A DNA stretch of 7,332 bases from an uncultured Eubacteriales bacterium (lineage in GTDB: Bacteria; Bacillota; Clostridia; Oscillospirales; Acutalibacteraceae), in assembly GCA_934667575.1 (NCBI GenBank), contig CAKUME010000049.1:1-7332 (forward strand), given 5' to 3'. The first letter of the stretch is position 1; each line of letters begins with the position of its first letter. Positions 1-6,909 of the stretch are shown here, in pieces. Both the position numbers and the translations under genes were made by a program. The notes below the pieces were generated by a model, which saw only the letters and a program-made list of their open reading frames with translations, was not told the origin of the DNA and did no database searches.

Positions 1-1928
1 ACATCCAGCCGGGCGATTTCGGCTTCGGCCGCCTGCTGCGACGGAAACTTCAATTTTTCGGCAAGCGCAGCCATGCGTGCCGCGCATAGCTTTTGGTCGC
101 TTTCGGCAGCGGCTTGTTCTTTTTCGGCCGCCATGCACCGATTGCGGAGCGTATCGAGCTCCGTCTCTTTTTGGGGCACGAGCGCATCCAGCGCCGCTTT
201 GCGCTGCACACGCGCATCGGCCTGCGCAAGCTGTGCGTTCAGCGCCGTGCGCGCATCGGCGGCGGCTTGTTCGGCGGCCAGCCGCTTGGGCTTGATCTCA
301 TCCAAGGTTTCGGCGCCAAACAGCTCGCGGGCGGTTTCAATCAGTGCGGTTCGCCGGGCTTCCGCCATCGCGCCCATGCGGCCCGCCGCTTCGCTGGCTT
401 CCGCCATCGCCTGTTCGGCCTGCTCGGCGGCGGTTTTGGCGCGCAGAAGCTCCGCCCGCGAGGGCGCTTGCGCCGACTTGTGCGCGGGATGCGGGTGCAC
501 GGTGGCGCCGCACACCGGGCAGGGTGTGCCGGCGGTCAGCGCCTCGGCGAGGATGCCCGCCTGCTCGTCGAGATAGGCGCGATGTTTGGCGTCGTAGTCG
601 TCCTTTTTGGCCTGTGCAGCGGCGGCTTGCGCGCGGTAGGCCGCCTGCGCGGCGGCTTGCTCCTTTTGCAGCGTGCCCAGCTCGCGCACCTTTTTTCGAA
701 AATCACTCAGCGCGCCGCAGCGCGTGTCGAGCTTTTCGCGCGCCGCGTCGAGCCGGGCTTTGTCGGTACCGGCGGTTTCGAGCGAACGGGCTTCCGCCCG
801 CAGCTGCGCCAATGCCGTGCTGCACTGCGCGGCCTTTTCGTTGTCGGCCGCCAATTGGGCGGATCGCGCGCGAATGGTTTGCACTGTTCGGTCAAAGCGG
901 GTGCGCATGGCTTCCAGCTCGGCGTAATCCGGGAGGGCGGCGCGCAGCGCGGCAATGGCCTCGGCCATGGGCGCGGCGGCTTCGGCCTGTGCGCGGGCGG
1001 CGGTGCGCTGTGCGTCGAGCGCTTGGCGCTGCTGCATCGCATGGTCGCGCTCCAAAACGGCGGCCTGCCGCGCCGCTTCGGTTTCTTGCCGCGCCTGCGC
1101 CTGCGCCAGTCGGCCGGCCGTCTCTTCAATCGCACGGTCCAATTGGGCCGTTTCCGTTTGGCGGCGCGATTGCGCGGCATCGTCCCGCGCAATCAGCGTT
1201 TGGAGCAGCCGGACTGCGTCGGCCGGGGGCAGCTCGCCCCGCTGCGCCTGTGTTACTTGGGCGCACAGCGCGTCGTCGGGGGCGCAGCACATTCCGGCGG
1301 CGTATTGCCGAATGCTTTGCTGCGCGGCGGCGTAATCGGCGCCCAGTCGGGCCGATTCGGCCTTGAGCTGTTCCTGAAGCCGGGCGTAGCGCTGCGTGCG
1401 GAAAATCTTTTGAAAAAGCGCGGTTTTTTCCTTTGTGTCGGCAAACAGGAGCTTCAAAAAGTCGCCCTGCGCGATCATGGCAATTTGGGTGAACTGATGA
1501 TAGTCCACCCCCATAATGTCCCGAATGGCCGCGTCCACATCCTGCGGCCGGGTAAGCACGCGGCCGTCCGGGTAATGCAGCTCCGCACCGGGCTTTTCAA
1601 CGGTGAAGCCGTCCCCGCGCAGCTTGGGACGCCGATATTCCGGATTGCGCCGCACCGTGTAGAGCTTGCCCGCGTATGCGAACACCAGCTCCACTTCGGT
1701 GCGTGCGTCGGGCGCCGCGTATTTGGAGCGGAGCATGCCGGCGTCGCGTGCATCACCGCTGGCCAGCCCATAGAGCGCAAACGCAATGGCATCGAATATC
1801 GTGGTTTTGCCCGCGCCAGTATCGCCGGTGATCAGATAAAGCCCGCGCGTGCCGAGCCGGTCCAGCTCCAACACGGTTTTTTGCGCATAGGGCCCAAACG
1901 CAGACATGGTGAGTCGAATCGGTCTCAT
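1..1928 (-). CDS. sbcC: Exonuclease subunit SbcC (Rad50-like SMC ATPase), C-terminal part beyond window
   Basis: SbcC is the ATPase and DNA-clamp subunit of the SbcCD nuclease, which opens DNA hairpins and trims blocked or protein-bound ends in the cytoplasm. I translated the minus strand from 1928 and found it open for 642 codons to the window edge, with no stop. The N-terminal ABC half-domain carries MSAFGPYA at residues 8-15, Walker A GDTGAGKT at 35-42 and the Q-loop in AQGDF (Gln154). From about residue 175 the chain becomes an Ala/Gln/Glu/Arg-rich coiled coil. The zinc-hook CPVC lies at residues 470-473 (Cys470 and Cys473), followed by the start of the returning coil. SbcC proteins are about 1000-1050 residues, so roughly 400 are missing, including the signature motif and Walker B. 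The ATG overlaps the sbcD stop (ATGA) and has GGGAGGG at 1935-1941, 6 bases upstream. The first Met fits the family N-terminus; Met8 is less likely as start. Confidence 0.97.
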   Translation of the reverse strand, partial: MRPIRLTMSAFGPYAQKTVLELDRLGTRGLYLITGDTGAGKTTIFDAIAFALYGLASGDARDAGMLRSKYAAPDARTEVELVFAYAGKLYTVRRNPEYRRPKLRGDGFTVEKPGAELHYPDGRVLTRPQDVDAAIRDIMGVDYHQFTQIAMIAQGDFLKLLFADTKEKTALFQKIFRTQRYARLQEQLKAESARLGADYAAAQQSIRQYAAGMCCAPDDALCAQVTQAQRGELPPADAVRLLQTLIARDDAAQSRRQTETAQLDRAIEETAGRLAQAQARQETEAARQAAVLERDHAMQQRQALDAQRTAARAQAEAAAPMAEAIAALRAALPDYAELEAMRTRFDRTVQTIRARSAQLAADNEKAAQCSTALAQLRAEARSLETAGTDKARLDAAREKLDTRCGALSDFRKKVRELGTLQKEQAAAQAAYRAQAAAAQAKKDDYDAKHRAYLDEQAGILAEALTAGTPCPVCGATVHPHPAHKSAQAPSRAELLRAKTAAEQAEQAMAEASEAAGRMGAMAEARRTALIETARELFGAETLDEIKPKRLAAEQAAADARTALNAQLAQADARVQRKAALDALVPQKETELDTLRNRCMAAEKEQAAAESDQKLCAARMAALAEKLKFPSQQAAEAEIARLD

Positions 1929-3061
1929 TGCGCGCCCTCCCATACTTTTTCGATCAGCTGGGCCACCCATTCGGTCTGTTCGGCCGACATGGGCGCGCCG
2001 TTTTGCTTTTCGTAAAATTCACCGAACAGTGCAAGCGGGCTTTTGCGTTCCGCACCGGTTCCGTCGGGCACCGCGGTGCTGCGGGTACGCCGGTTATCGT
2101 AGTCCAGCTTCATCAGGTTGTGATAGATCACCCGCAGCCGGGCCAGCGCTTCGGGAATATCGTTTTCGTCGGTGAGCGTAATGTGCACATAATCGTTGGG
2201 ATAAGAGGTGTTCGCATAAAACGTCCGCGCGGTGAGCGCCGCATAACTGCCCCGCAGCTCCGTCATTTCGTGCAGCGGCACCAGCGGCACCGTGCGCACC
2301 TCAATCGTGCCTTTTGCGCCCAGCTCCGCCACGGTAACGGATTTGTCCATGTGCGCTTCGGAAAACGAATATTTCAGCGGGGAGCCGCAGTAGCGGATGC
2401 GCGGCGTGCCCACGTTCTGCGGCCGGTGAATGTGGCCGAGCGCCACATAGTCAAATCCGTCGAACACCGAAGCGTCTACATTATCGGCCCCGCCCACCGA
2501 GAGCTCCTCCGATTCGGTGCGCAGTGCGCCGGTCACAAACTGGTGCGTGACGAGCACATTCCGCGCGCCGGGCGTAGGCGCCATTTGGTGAATCGCGGCG
2601 CGTACCGCGTCGGTGTATGATTCGATCGGCGTGTCCGCAAAAAAACGGCGCACACCGGCGGGCTTCACAAACGGAAGCATATAGATATATACCGACCCCA
2701 GCGCATCATGCAGCGCGATGGGGGTGACCTGTCCGTTATAAACGGGGGCAAAATGGATGCCGCTGCGGTCGATCAACCGGCCGCCAAACGCCAGCCGCTC
2801 GGGCGAATCGTGGTTTCCGCTGATGATAAACACCGGCAGCGCCCGCGCGGCGAGCTGCACCAAAAAATCGTCAAACAGCTGCACGGCCTCGGCGGGCGGC
2901 ACAGGCTTGTCGTACACATCGCCTGCAATCAGCACACCGTCCGGCTGCTCGTCATCCGCCACTTCCAGAATCCGGCGCAGAATGAACGCCTGATCCTCCA
3001 GCATGGAATATTCATTCACTTTTTTGCCGAGATGCAGATCCGACAGGTGAATCAGTTTCAT
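1925..3061 (-). CDS. sbcD: Exonuclease subunit SbcD (Mre11-like metallophosphoesterase)
   Basis: SbcD is the Mn-dependent nuclease subunit that partners SbcC in cutting DNA hairpins and processing double-strand ends. The 378-residue product is a normal length for the family. All calcineurin-type phosphoesterase motifs are visible: Asp8 and His10 in SDLHLG, Asp48 in GDVYD, Asn83-His84-Asp85 in SGNHD, His173 in VTHQF, and His210/His212 in GHIH. The remaining ~150 residues match the expected capping and SbcC-binding C-terminal region, with LFGEFYE near residues 345-351. The start is well supported: AAAGGAG at 3068-3074 lies 6 bases before the ATG, and MKLIHLSDLHLG is the classic family N-terminus. 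It is the first gene of an sbcD-sbcC operon, with its own promoter upstream. The TGA overlaps the sbcC ATG by 4 bases, so translation is probably coupled. I see no missing catalytic residue. Confidence 0.98.
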   Translation of the reverse strand: MKLIHLSDLHLGKKVNEYSMLEDQAFILRRILEVADDEQPDGVLIAGDVYDKPVPPAEAVQLFDDFLVQLAARALPVFIISGNHDSPERLAFGGRLIDRSGIHFAPVYNGQVTPIALHDALGSVYIYMLPFVKPAGVRRFFADTPIESYTDAVRAAIHQMAPTPGARNVLVTHQFVTGALRTESEELSVGGADNVDASVFDGFDYVALGHIHRPQNVGTPRIRYCGSPLKYSFSEAHMDKSVTVAELGAKGTIEVRTVPLVPLHEMTELRGSYAALTARTFYANTSYPNDYVHITLTDENDIPEALARLRVIYHNLMKLDYDNRRTRSTAVPDGTGAERKSPLALFGEFYEKQNGAPMSAEQTEWVAQLIEKVWEGAQ

Positions 3062-3067
3062 AGCGGT

Positions 3068-3074
3068 CTCCTTT
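3068..3074 (-). promoter_or_regulatory. Ribosome binding site of sbcD
   Basis: AAAGGAG on the minus strand, 6 bases before the ATG at 3061. It fixes the sbcD start and makes an upstream in-frame start unnecessary. Confidence 0.85.
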
Positions 3075-3102
3075 CGGTTTTGTGAGAATTGCTCGCATTT
3101 GT

Positions 3103-3131
3103 ACTATACCATAATTCGGCGAACTTTTCAA
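3103..3131 (-). promoter_or_regulatory. Sigma-A-type promoter of sbcDC with extended -10
   Basis: On the minus strand there is a -35 TTGAAA (3126-3131), a 17-base spacer and a -10 TATAGT (3103-3108). The -10 is preceded by TGG, giving the extended form TGnTATAGT. Each hexamer differs from consensus at one position and the spacing is ideal. Transcription should start near 3095-3097, leaving a leader of about 35 bases before the sbcD ATG. The surrounding bases are AT-rich against a GC-rich background, which supports a real promoter. The spacer contains a short palindrome, TTCGCCGAA, but nothing resembling the Bacillus-type LexA box, so SOS control is not indicated here. Confidence 0.88.
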
Positions 3132-3180
3132 TCCTCTGCGCCGCAATTTCCGGCAGGCGGCGGTGAGCTCTCATATGTGC

Positions 3181-3235
3181 GCAAAGCCCGGAACCCTTTT
3201 CGGTCCGGAGCGGATGAAAAGGATTCCGGGCTTGC
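3181..3235 (-). terminator. Long hairpin, possible terminator or 3'-end structure of the upstream ABC operon
   Basis: The arms are 3181-3201 and 3216-3235. Read as RNA from the minus strand they form a stem of about 20 pairs with a single bulged base, and an inner TCCG/CGGA stem closes on a triloop. One position (3194 with 3223) is a C-A mismatch in plus-strand RNA but a G-U wobble in minus-strand RNA. This suggests the structure works in the minus-strand transcript, about 95 bases after the permease stop and just upstream of the sbcDC promoter. Against a simple intrinsic terminator, the minus-strand 3' side reads CTTTGCGC with no real T-tract. The clear T-run (3237-3242) follows the stem on the plus strand. 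The hairpin is certain as sequence; its role is inferred. Confidence 0.55.
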
Positions 3236-3330
3236 ATTTTTTGCATGGCGTGGGATGCAGCCGCTGCGGTGATCGGCAAAGCATCCGGCGGCGCGGGCAT
3301 GGCGGCCGCCCCGCCGAAAAAACGAAATTT
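3236..3330. other. GC-rich intergenic segment with short inverted repeats
   Basis: This stretch lies between the permease stop and the long hairpin. It holds GGATGC (3253-3258) facing GCATCC (3281-3286), with GCCG/CGGC nested inside. A second GC-rich inverted repeat pairs 3286-3291 with 3311-3316, then one mismatch, then 4 more pairs around a 9-base loop. On the minus strand a T6 run (3317-3322) comes before this second hairpin rather than after it, so it is not a conventional terminator for the permease gene. I see no supported gene here. An 80-codon reading frame crossing the region lacks a ribosome binding site and spans the hairpin and the promoter. Confidence 0.4.
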
Positions 3331-4233
3331 TTATCTGCGCCTTTTGGCAAACATCAGATTCATGCCCACATACAGCGCAATGGCGACCCCGATGGTGATC
3401 ATCAGCACGAGATACATGGAGCCGATCGTCACCTTGCTGCCCAAAAAGGAAAGGTTGCAGTCTACGCTGTCGCGGATCGCTTCCACCACTTCGGGCGGAA
3501 AGCCCAACCCGCGCATTTCTTCAAACACCCCGCGCATGGCATGGTTTCGCAGCAGACTGGTGCCGTAGGTGCCAGGCAAAAAAGAAATCACCTTTTGCAG
3601 CCCATCCGAAAAGTTGGAAATGGGCATATACGCCCCGCAGACAAAACCGTAGCCCGCACTGATCACGGTGCCCACCGCACTGGCCTGCCCTTGGGTGGAC
3701 AGCGGAAAGATGATGCAGGAAGAAAGAGCCGTGCCAAACAGCACCAGCAGCACCACATCCAGCACCAGCGCGGCAATATCCCGGGCGGTCAAAAACCAGC
3801 CCACCTTAGCCAGATAAACGAGACAAACGCCCAGCGCGGCAAAGTTGATGATCAGCGTGGAAATCAGCGTGGAAACATAATAGCTCAGTGCCAGTGTGCC
3901 TGGCTTTACCGGCGCAATGGTCAAATCCTTTTTTGCGCCGCTGATCTTATCCTGCACCATCAAAAGATTGGAGCAGAATGCAACGGTTACGCAGCTCACG
4001 GCCAGCAGGGAGGAAACCAGCTGCCCGCCCACGCAGCCCCACAGCACTTGGTCGGACACCGATGCGCCCGCGGCCTCCAGCGCGGAGCGAAAGCTGCTCT
4101 CATAAACATTGGCCAAAAAGGTGCTGTATAGCACCAGCAGGATCAGCGGTGTAATGAGCGAGGTGAAAAACGTGCCCTTATCCTTGAAATAGAGCTTGGT
4201 ATTGCGCCGAATCAATGCAGCGAGTTCCGTCAT
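3331..4233 (-). CDS. ABC-2 type transporter permease, drug-exporter-like
   Basis: This is the membrane subunit of an ABC exporter, partnered with the ATPase gene just upstream. The 300-residue product has a short cytoplasmic N-terminus ending in RRNTKLYFKDKG, typical of ABC-2 permeases. About six membrane segments follow, near residues 21-43, 70-92, 115-141, 150-176, 184-204 and 268-295. A cytoplasmic loop, VQDKISGAKKDLTIAPVKPG (93-112), and a polar stretch before the last helix are also visible. The chain ends in a basic FAKRRR tail that should face the cytoplasm. The start at 4233 is chosen because GGGAGGTG (4241-4248) precedes it at good spacing and it overlaps the ATPase stop as ATGA. A longer in-frame start at 4623 would lie deep inside the ATPase gene. 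The pair resembles DrrAB-type drug or peptide exporters common in Clostridia, but the substrate cannot be read from sequence. Confidence 0.93.
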   Translation of the reverse strand: MTELAALIRRNTKLYFKDKGTFFTSLITPLILLVLYSTFLANVYESSFRSALEAAGASVSDQVLWGCVGGQLVSSLLAVSCVTVAFCSNLLMVQDKISGAKKDLTIAPVKPGTLALSYYVSTLISTLIINFAALGVCLVYLAKVGWFLTARDIAALVLDVVLLVLFGTALSSCIIFPLSTQGQASAVGTVISAGYGFVCGAYMPISNFSDGLQKVISFLPGTYGTSLLRNHAMRGVFEEMRGLGFPPEVVEAIRDSVDCNLSFLGSKVTIGSMYLVLMITIGVAIALYVGMNLMFAKRRR

Positions 4234-5144
4234 TTTTCTGCACCTCCCGCCAGTTTCTTCCCGGTCACGGCCAGAAACACATCGTCCATTTTTCCTTTGG
4301 TAATTTCGTAATCCTGAAACACTTCCGGATATTTCAATATTAAGCGCGTTGCCGCCGCGGTGTTGGGCACCGACACCCGGAACGCATCCAAAACGGCTTC
4401 GTAGGGCGCACCGAGCTTTTGAATCGCCGCTTCCTCCTGCCCGTAGATGGTGATGTAATCTCCGGTATAGGTGTTTTTCAGCGTCAGGGGCGTGCCCTCG
4501 GCGGCAATTTTGCCGTGATCCAAAATCACCACAAAGTCGGCGTCCGCCGCTTCCTCCATGTAATGGGTGGTCAAAAACACGGTGAGATTGGTTTCGCGGC
4601 GCAACCGATCCACCACATTCCACAGCAGGTTCCGGGTTTGCGGGTCCAGACCGGTGGTGGGTTCATCCAGTACCAAAATTTTGGGCTGATGCAGCAGCGC
4701 CCTTGCAATATCGATCCGGCGCCGCTGGCCGCCGGAGAGCTTGCCCACCGGGCGCTTCAGCAGATCCGCAAAATCCAGCAGCTCCGCCAACTCGGCCAAG
4801 CGCGACCGGAAGCTTTTTCCGTGTATTCCGTAGAGCGCCGCCCGGCTTTGCAGATTGTCCCGCACCGATAAGTCTTTATCCAGCACCGAGCTTTGGAACA
4901 CCACGCCCAGGCTGCGCTTGATGGCGCTTTCGTCGGCATCCAGATCGGTGCCGCAAATGCGCACCGTGCCGCCGTCTTTGGGCAGCTCGCCGCAAAGAAT
5001 GTTGATGGTGGTGGACTTGCCCGCGCCGTTCACGCCGAGAAAAGCGAACAGCTCGCCCTCCTTCACACGAAAACTCAGGTCGTCCACCGCCTGCACCTTG
5101 CCGAACCGCTTGCTTAAATGCTCAATTTGAATCAAATCGCTCAT
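4230..5144 (-). CDS. ABC transporter ATP-binding protein, DrrA/CcmA type
   Basis: This is the cytoplasmic ATPase that powers the ABC-2 permease encoded next. The 304-residue product has every nucleotide-binding motif: Walker A GVNGAGKST (37-45), Q-loop Gln84 in VVFQSS, signature LSGGQ (136-140), Walker B ILVLDE (156-161), D-loop GLD (165-167) and H-loop His194 in LTTH. After residue ~220 comes a C-terminal extension ending in KGKMDDVFLAVTGK. This is the pattern of daunorubicin-resistance-type ATPases, where the tail contacts the permease. The start at 5144 is preferred: AAAGGA (5157-5162) lies upstream, though 12 bases away, and MSDLIQIEHLSKRF matches the family N-terminus. An in-frame ATG at 5192 would add 16 basic residues and has no ribosome binding site. 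The TGA overlaps the permease ATG by 4 bases, implying coupled translation. Export of a drug, peptide or lipid-like substrate is inferred. Confidence 0.96.
   Translation of the reverse strand: MSDLIQIEHLSKRFGKVQAVDDLSFRVKEGELFAFLGVNGAGKSTTINILCGELPKDGGTVRICGTDLDADESAIKRSLGVVFQSSVLDKDLSVRDNLQSRAALYGIHGKSFRSRLAELAELLDFADLLKRPVGKLSGGQRRRIDIARALLHQPKILVLDEPTTGLDPQTRNLLWNVVDRLRRETNLTVFLTTHYMEEAADADFVVILDHGKIAAEGTPLTLKNTYTGDYITIYGQEEAAIQKLGAPYEAVLDAFRVSVPNTAAATRLILKYPEVFQDYEITKGKMDDVFLAVTGKKLAGGAEK
4241..4248 (-). promoter_or_regulatory. Ribosome binding site of the 300-residue permease
   Basis: GGGAGGTG on the minus strand lies inside the end of the ATPase gene, just upstream of the permease ATG at 4233 (7 bases between). 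It decides the permease start against the longer in-frame option at 4623. Confidence 0.85.
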
Positions 5145-5156
5145 ATTTGTGACTGT

Positions 5157-5162
5157 TCCTTT
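5157..5162 (-). promoter_or_regulatory. Ribosome binding site of the DrrA-type ATPase
   Basis: AAAGGA on the minus strand, within a purine-rich leader, 12 bases before the ATG at 5144. The spacing is longer than usual, but no comparable site precedes the alternative ATG at 5192, so this supports the shorter protein. Confidence 0.6.
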
Positions 5163-5163
5163 C

Positions 5164-5183
5164 TTTCCGCCCGGTTTCCGCCC
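5164..5183. repeat. Short direct repeat, two copies of a 9-mer
   Basis: GGGCGGAAA (minus strand) occurs at 5175-5183 and again at 5164-5172, separated by two bases. It lies directly upstream of the ATPase ribosome binding site. No function is evident and it may be chance in a purine-rich leader. Confidence 0.35.
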
Positions 5184-5222
5184 AAAACGCATCGGCGCGG
5201 AGCCATATGCCGGCCATCCATT

Positions 5223-5250
5223 ATTTTACGGGTGCGCAGGCTCCCAAAAA
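5223..5250 (-). promoter_or_regulatory. Weak promoter candidate for the DrrA-type ATPase operon
   Basis: Within the 163-base gap the minus strand has TAAAAT (5223-5228), a 5-of-6 match to a -10 box. It is preceded at 16 bases by TTTTTG (5245-5250), a poor -35. No better promoter is visible in 5145-5307. The ATPase-permease pair may therefore use this site, depend on an activator, or be transcribed by read-through from the upstream ABC genes. Confidence 0.3.
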
Positions 5251-5307
5251 TCTCTCCGGCACTGAGATGGCGTGATTCCCTCGGATTTTGTTTGAGCCAT
5301 TCGGTTT

Positions 5308-6909
5308 TCACAGTGAAGCCAAACGCTTGCAGCCGTGGTCCCGCAGCCACTGCCAAAGCAGGGCGCACAAGCCCAGCGTGGCGGCGCCAAAGAGCGCCAT
5401 ATATCCCGCAAAACCCAGTTTCCATCCGCTCAGCAGCCAAAATCCCGCGCAGAGCAGGGCGGCATAGACAAAACCGCCGAACAGCGTGAACACCACGGCC
5501 ATGTTTTGCTTGATGGGGGTGGTCTCACTGACCCATGTCAAATTTGCTCGGATCAAGCCCAAAAACAGAGCGAACAGCGCGGAAAACAGCACATAGGCCA
5601 GCGCAACAAATGCCGAAAACAGCATTTCCACCACGGAATAGGGATAAATGCACCACATGCAGACCAGGCAGAAGCAAACGGGAAGTGCAGTCAGCCAGAG
5701 CTGCACGCTCAGCTTGGCCCGCAGCACCTGCCCGGGCGTGACCGGCAGAGACTGCATGAGCCAAAAGTTTTTGCCCTCCAGCGAGACCGAAGGCACCGCC
5801 ATATTGTTCATGGATGCCAGCAGGCAGACCAGCGCGCAAAGCAGCAGCGGCATGCATCCGGTCCGCAGCCCCATCGCTTCGTTGAGCGCCGCAATCACGG
5901 CGCCGCCTTTCCAAAGCAGCAGCACACCGCCCACCGGCAGCAGCAGCGTGCCCAGCCCGCAGTTGAGCATGTAGATCGGGCTGGACAAAAAGCGGCCAAA
6001 TTCCTTTGCGCGAAGCGCTGCGGGCACGCTTTTCTGCTTGCTTGGGGTTTGCTTGCGCACCCGTTTTGCGGCCGGACCGGAAGCGGTGGCAATTTTGAGA
6101 AAGCTGCGGGAAATGGCTGCCCAAACCAGCGCGAAAAGGGCCAAAATTGCCGCGGAAACCACCAGCATGGCCATCGCATCGCCGATGCCGACCCGGCCGA
6201 ACAGATATAACGGATAAGCCGAGCTTTTAATTTTTGCGCCATATGCGGCGGCGTTGGCCACTAAGTCCAAAATCAGCTGCTGCGCCTTATAGTAGAAGAA
6301 ATAATATCCGCCCAAGAAGACCAGTGAGATCACAACGGTGATCAAGCTCTTGTTTTTCAGCTTCAGGCTGATTTTCGCCACGACCCATCCCAAAGCGCAG
6401 GACAGGGTCAGCACAAAAACGGAGATCAGCAGCATCAGCAGCAAACCGCCCAGCACCGTGCCGACCGACAAAGAACCTTTGATCCAGTAAACCACGACTG
6501 CGGGCAGGATCACGACCGAGGAATACATGGCGCCGATGAGGTAAACGGTTAAAAGCCGGGAAGCCATCAGCACATTCACCGGAATGGGCAGCGAAAGCAT
6601 CAGGTCGTTGTCCTTGGGCAGATACAGGGAAGCGTAGGTGTTAAAAACGCTGCCGAAAGCACCCAGAAAAACCGCCAACGAGCCCATCAGCGCAAAATAG
6701 AGCCAGCCTATATCGGCCGCCGCCAGCGGCTCGCAGATGGCCAGCGAAAGCGCGATAAACATTCCGCCGACCAAACCGACCATGAGCAGGACGAACAGAA
6801 GAATATAGGCCGCAGTGCCCGCCTTGGAGCGGGCGTGGTTCTTTTTGGGGTCATAAAAGTAGCTGCGAAATATTTCCGCAATCTGCTTTTTCAAAAGAAG
6901 CTTCAGCAT
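5308..6909 (-). CDS. Large two-part ABC exporter permease (533 residues)
   Basis: This is the membrane component of an ABC system whose ATPase gene lies immediately upstream. The 533-residue protein begins with a cytoplasmic amphipathic stretch (LLLKKQIAEIFRSYF) and a basic region (PKKNHARSK). About six membrane segments follow in residues 33-265. Next is a basic cytoplasmic linker of about 45 residues (268-312), then about six more segments in 313-522. Each half contains a similar cytoplasmic motif: NDLMLSLPIPVNVLMASRLL (101-120) and NFWLMQSLPVTPGQVLRAKL (381-400). This points to a fused tandem of ABC-2-like domains. It resembles the putative ABC permease family Pfam calls ABC_tran_2, from memory and not searched. 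The start is supported by GGAGGG at 6916-6921, 6 bases before the ATG. The gene overlaps the ATPase stop by 7 bases (ATGCTGA). Substrate unknown; EcsB-like regulatory exporters are an alternative relative. Confidence 0.9.
   Translation of the reverse strand: MLKLLLKKQIAEIFRSYFYDPKKNHARSKAGTAAYILLFVLLMVGLVGGMFIALSLAICEPLAAADIGWLYFALMGSLAVFLGAFGSVFNTYASLYLPKDNDLMLSLPIPVNVLMASRLLTVYLIGAMYSSVVILPAVVVYWIKGSLSVGTVLGGLLLMLLISVFVLTLSCALGWVVAKISLKLKNKSLITVVISLVFLGGYYFFYYKAQQLILDLVANAAAYGAKIKSSAYPLYLFGRVGIGDAMAMLVVSAAILALFALVWAAISRSFLKIATASGPAAKRVRKQTPSKQKSVPAALRAKEFGRFLSSPIYMLNCGLGTLLLPVGGVLLLWKGGAVIAALNEAMGLRTGCMPLLLCALVCLLASMNNMAVPSVSLEGKNFWLMQSLPVTPGQVLRAKLSVQLWLTALPVCFCLVCMWCIYPYSVVEMLFSAFVALAYVLFSALFALFLGLIRANLTWVSETTPIKQNMAVVFTLFGGFVYAALLCAGFWLLSGWKLGFAGYMALFGAATLGLCALLWQWLRDHGCKRLASL

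Noticed and set aside
93..2015. A 640-codon reading frame on the plus strand opposite sbcC
   Set aside because: It is in exact codon-to-codon antisense register with sbcC. In that register stops arise only opposite TTA, CTA and TCA codons, which this GC-rich gene almost never uses; the first CTA, at 87-89, is what closes the frame. The product is a low-complexity Gly/Arg/Leu-rich string, while the minus strand encodes a clear SbcC.
3109..3125. A possible LexA or other operator in the sbcDC promoter spacer
   Set aside because: TTCGCCGAA is a 4-base inverted repeat with the wrong polarity and spacing for the Bacillus/Clostridium SOS box (GAAC, 4 bases, GTTC). It is too short to stand alone.
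3058..3300. An 80-codon minus-strand frame ending in an ATGA overlap with sbcD
   Set aside because: It has no Shine-Dalgarno site, it runs through the long hairpin and the sbcDC promoter, and its translation shows no recognisable domain. The overlap with the sbcD start looks accidental.
3286..3322. GC-rich hairpin plus T6 run as the terminator of the 300-residue permease gene
   Set aside because: On the minus strand the T-run precedes the hairpin, the reverse of an intrinsic terminator. On the plus strand the hairpin is followed by A residues.
3331..4623. A longer 430-residue version of the ABC-2 permease
   Set aside because: The extra 130 residues lie in another frame of the ATPase gene and look like an out-of-frame translation. 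The ATG at 4233 has a strong ribosome binding site and the expected family N-terminus.
5141..5440. A 99-codon minus-strand frame bridging the end of the large permease and the gap
   Set aside because: Its first part is an alternative frame of the permease gene. The gap portion has no start with a ribosome binding site and no recognisable family. A decayed gene fragment cannot be excluded but nothing supports it.
5335..6210. A 291-codon plus-strand frame opposite the large permease
   Set aside because: It is a Gln/His/Arg-rich antisense translation of a GC-rich membrane protein gene, while the minus strand encodes a clear multi-span permease.
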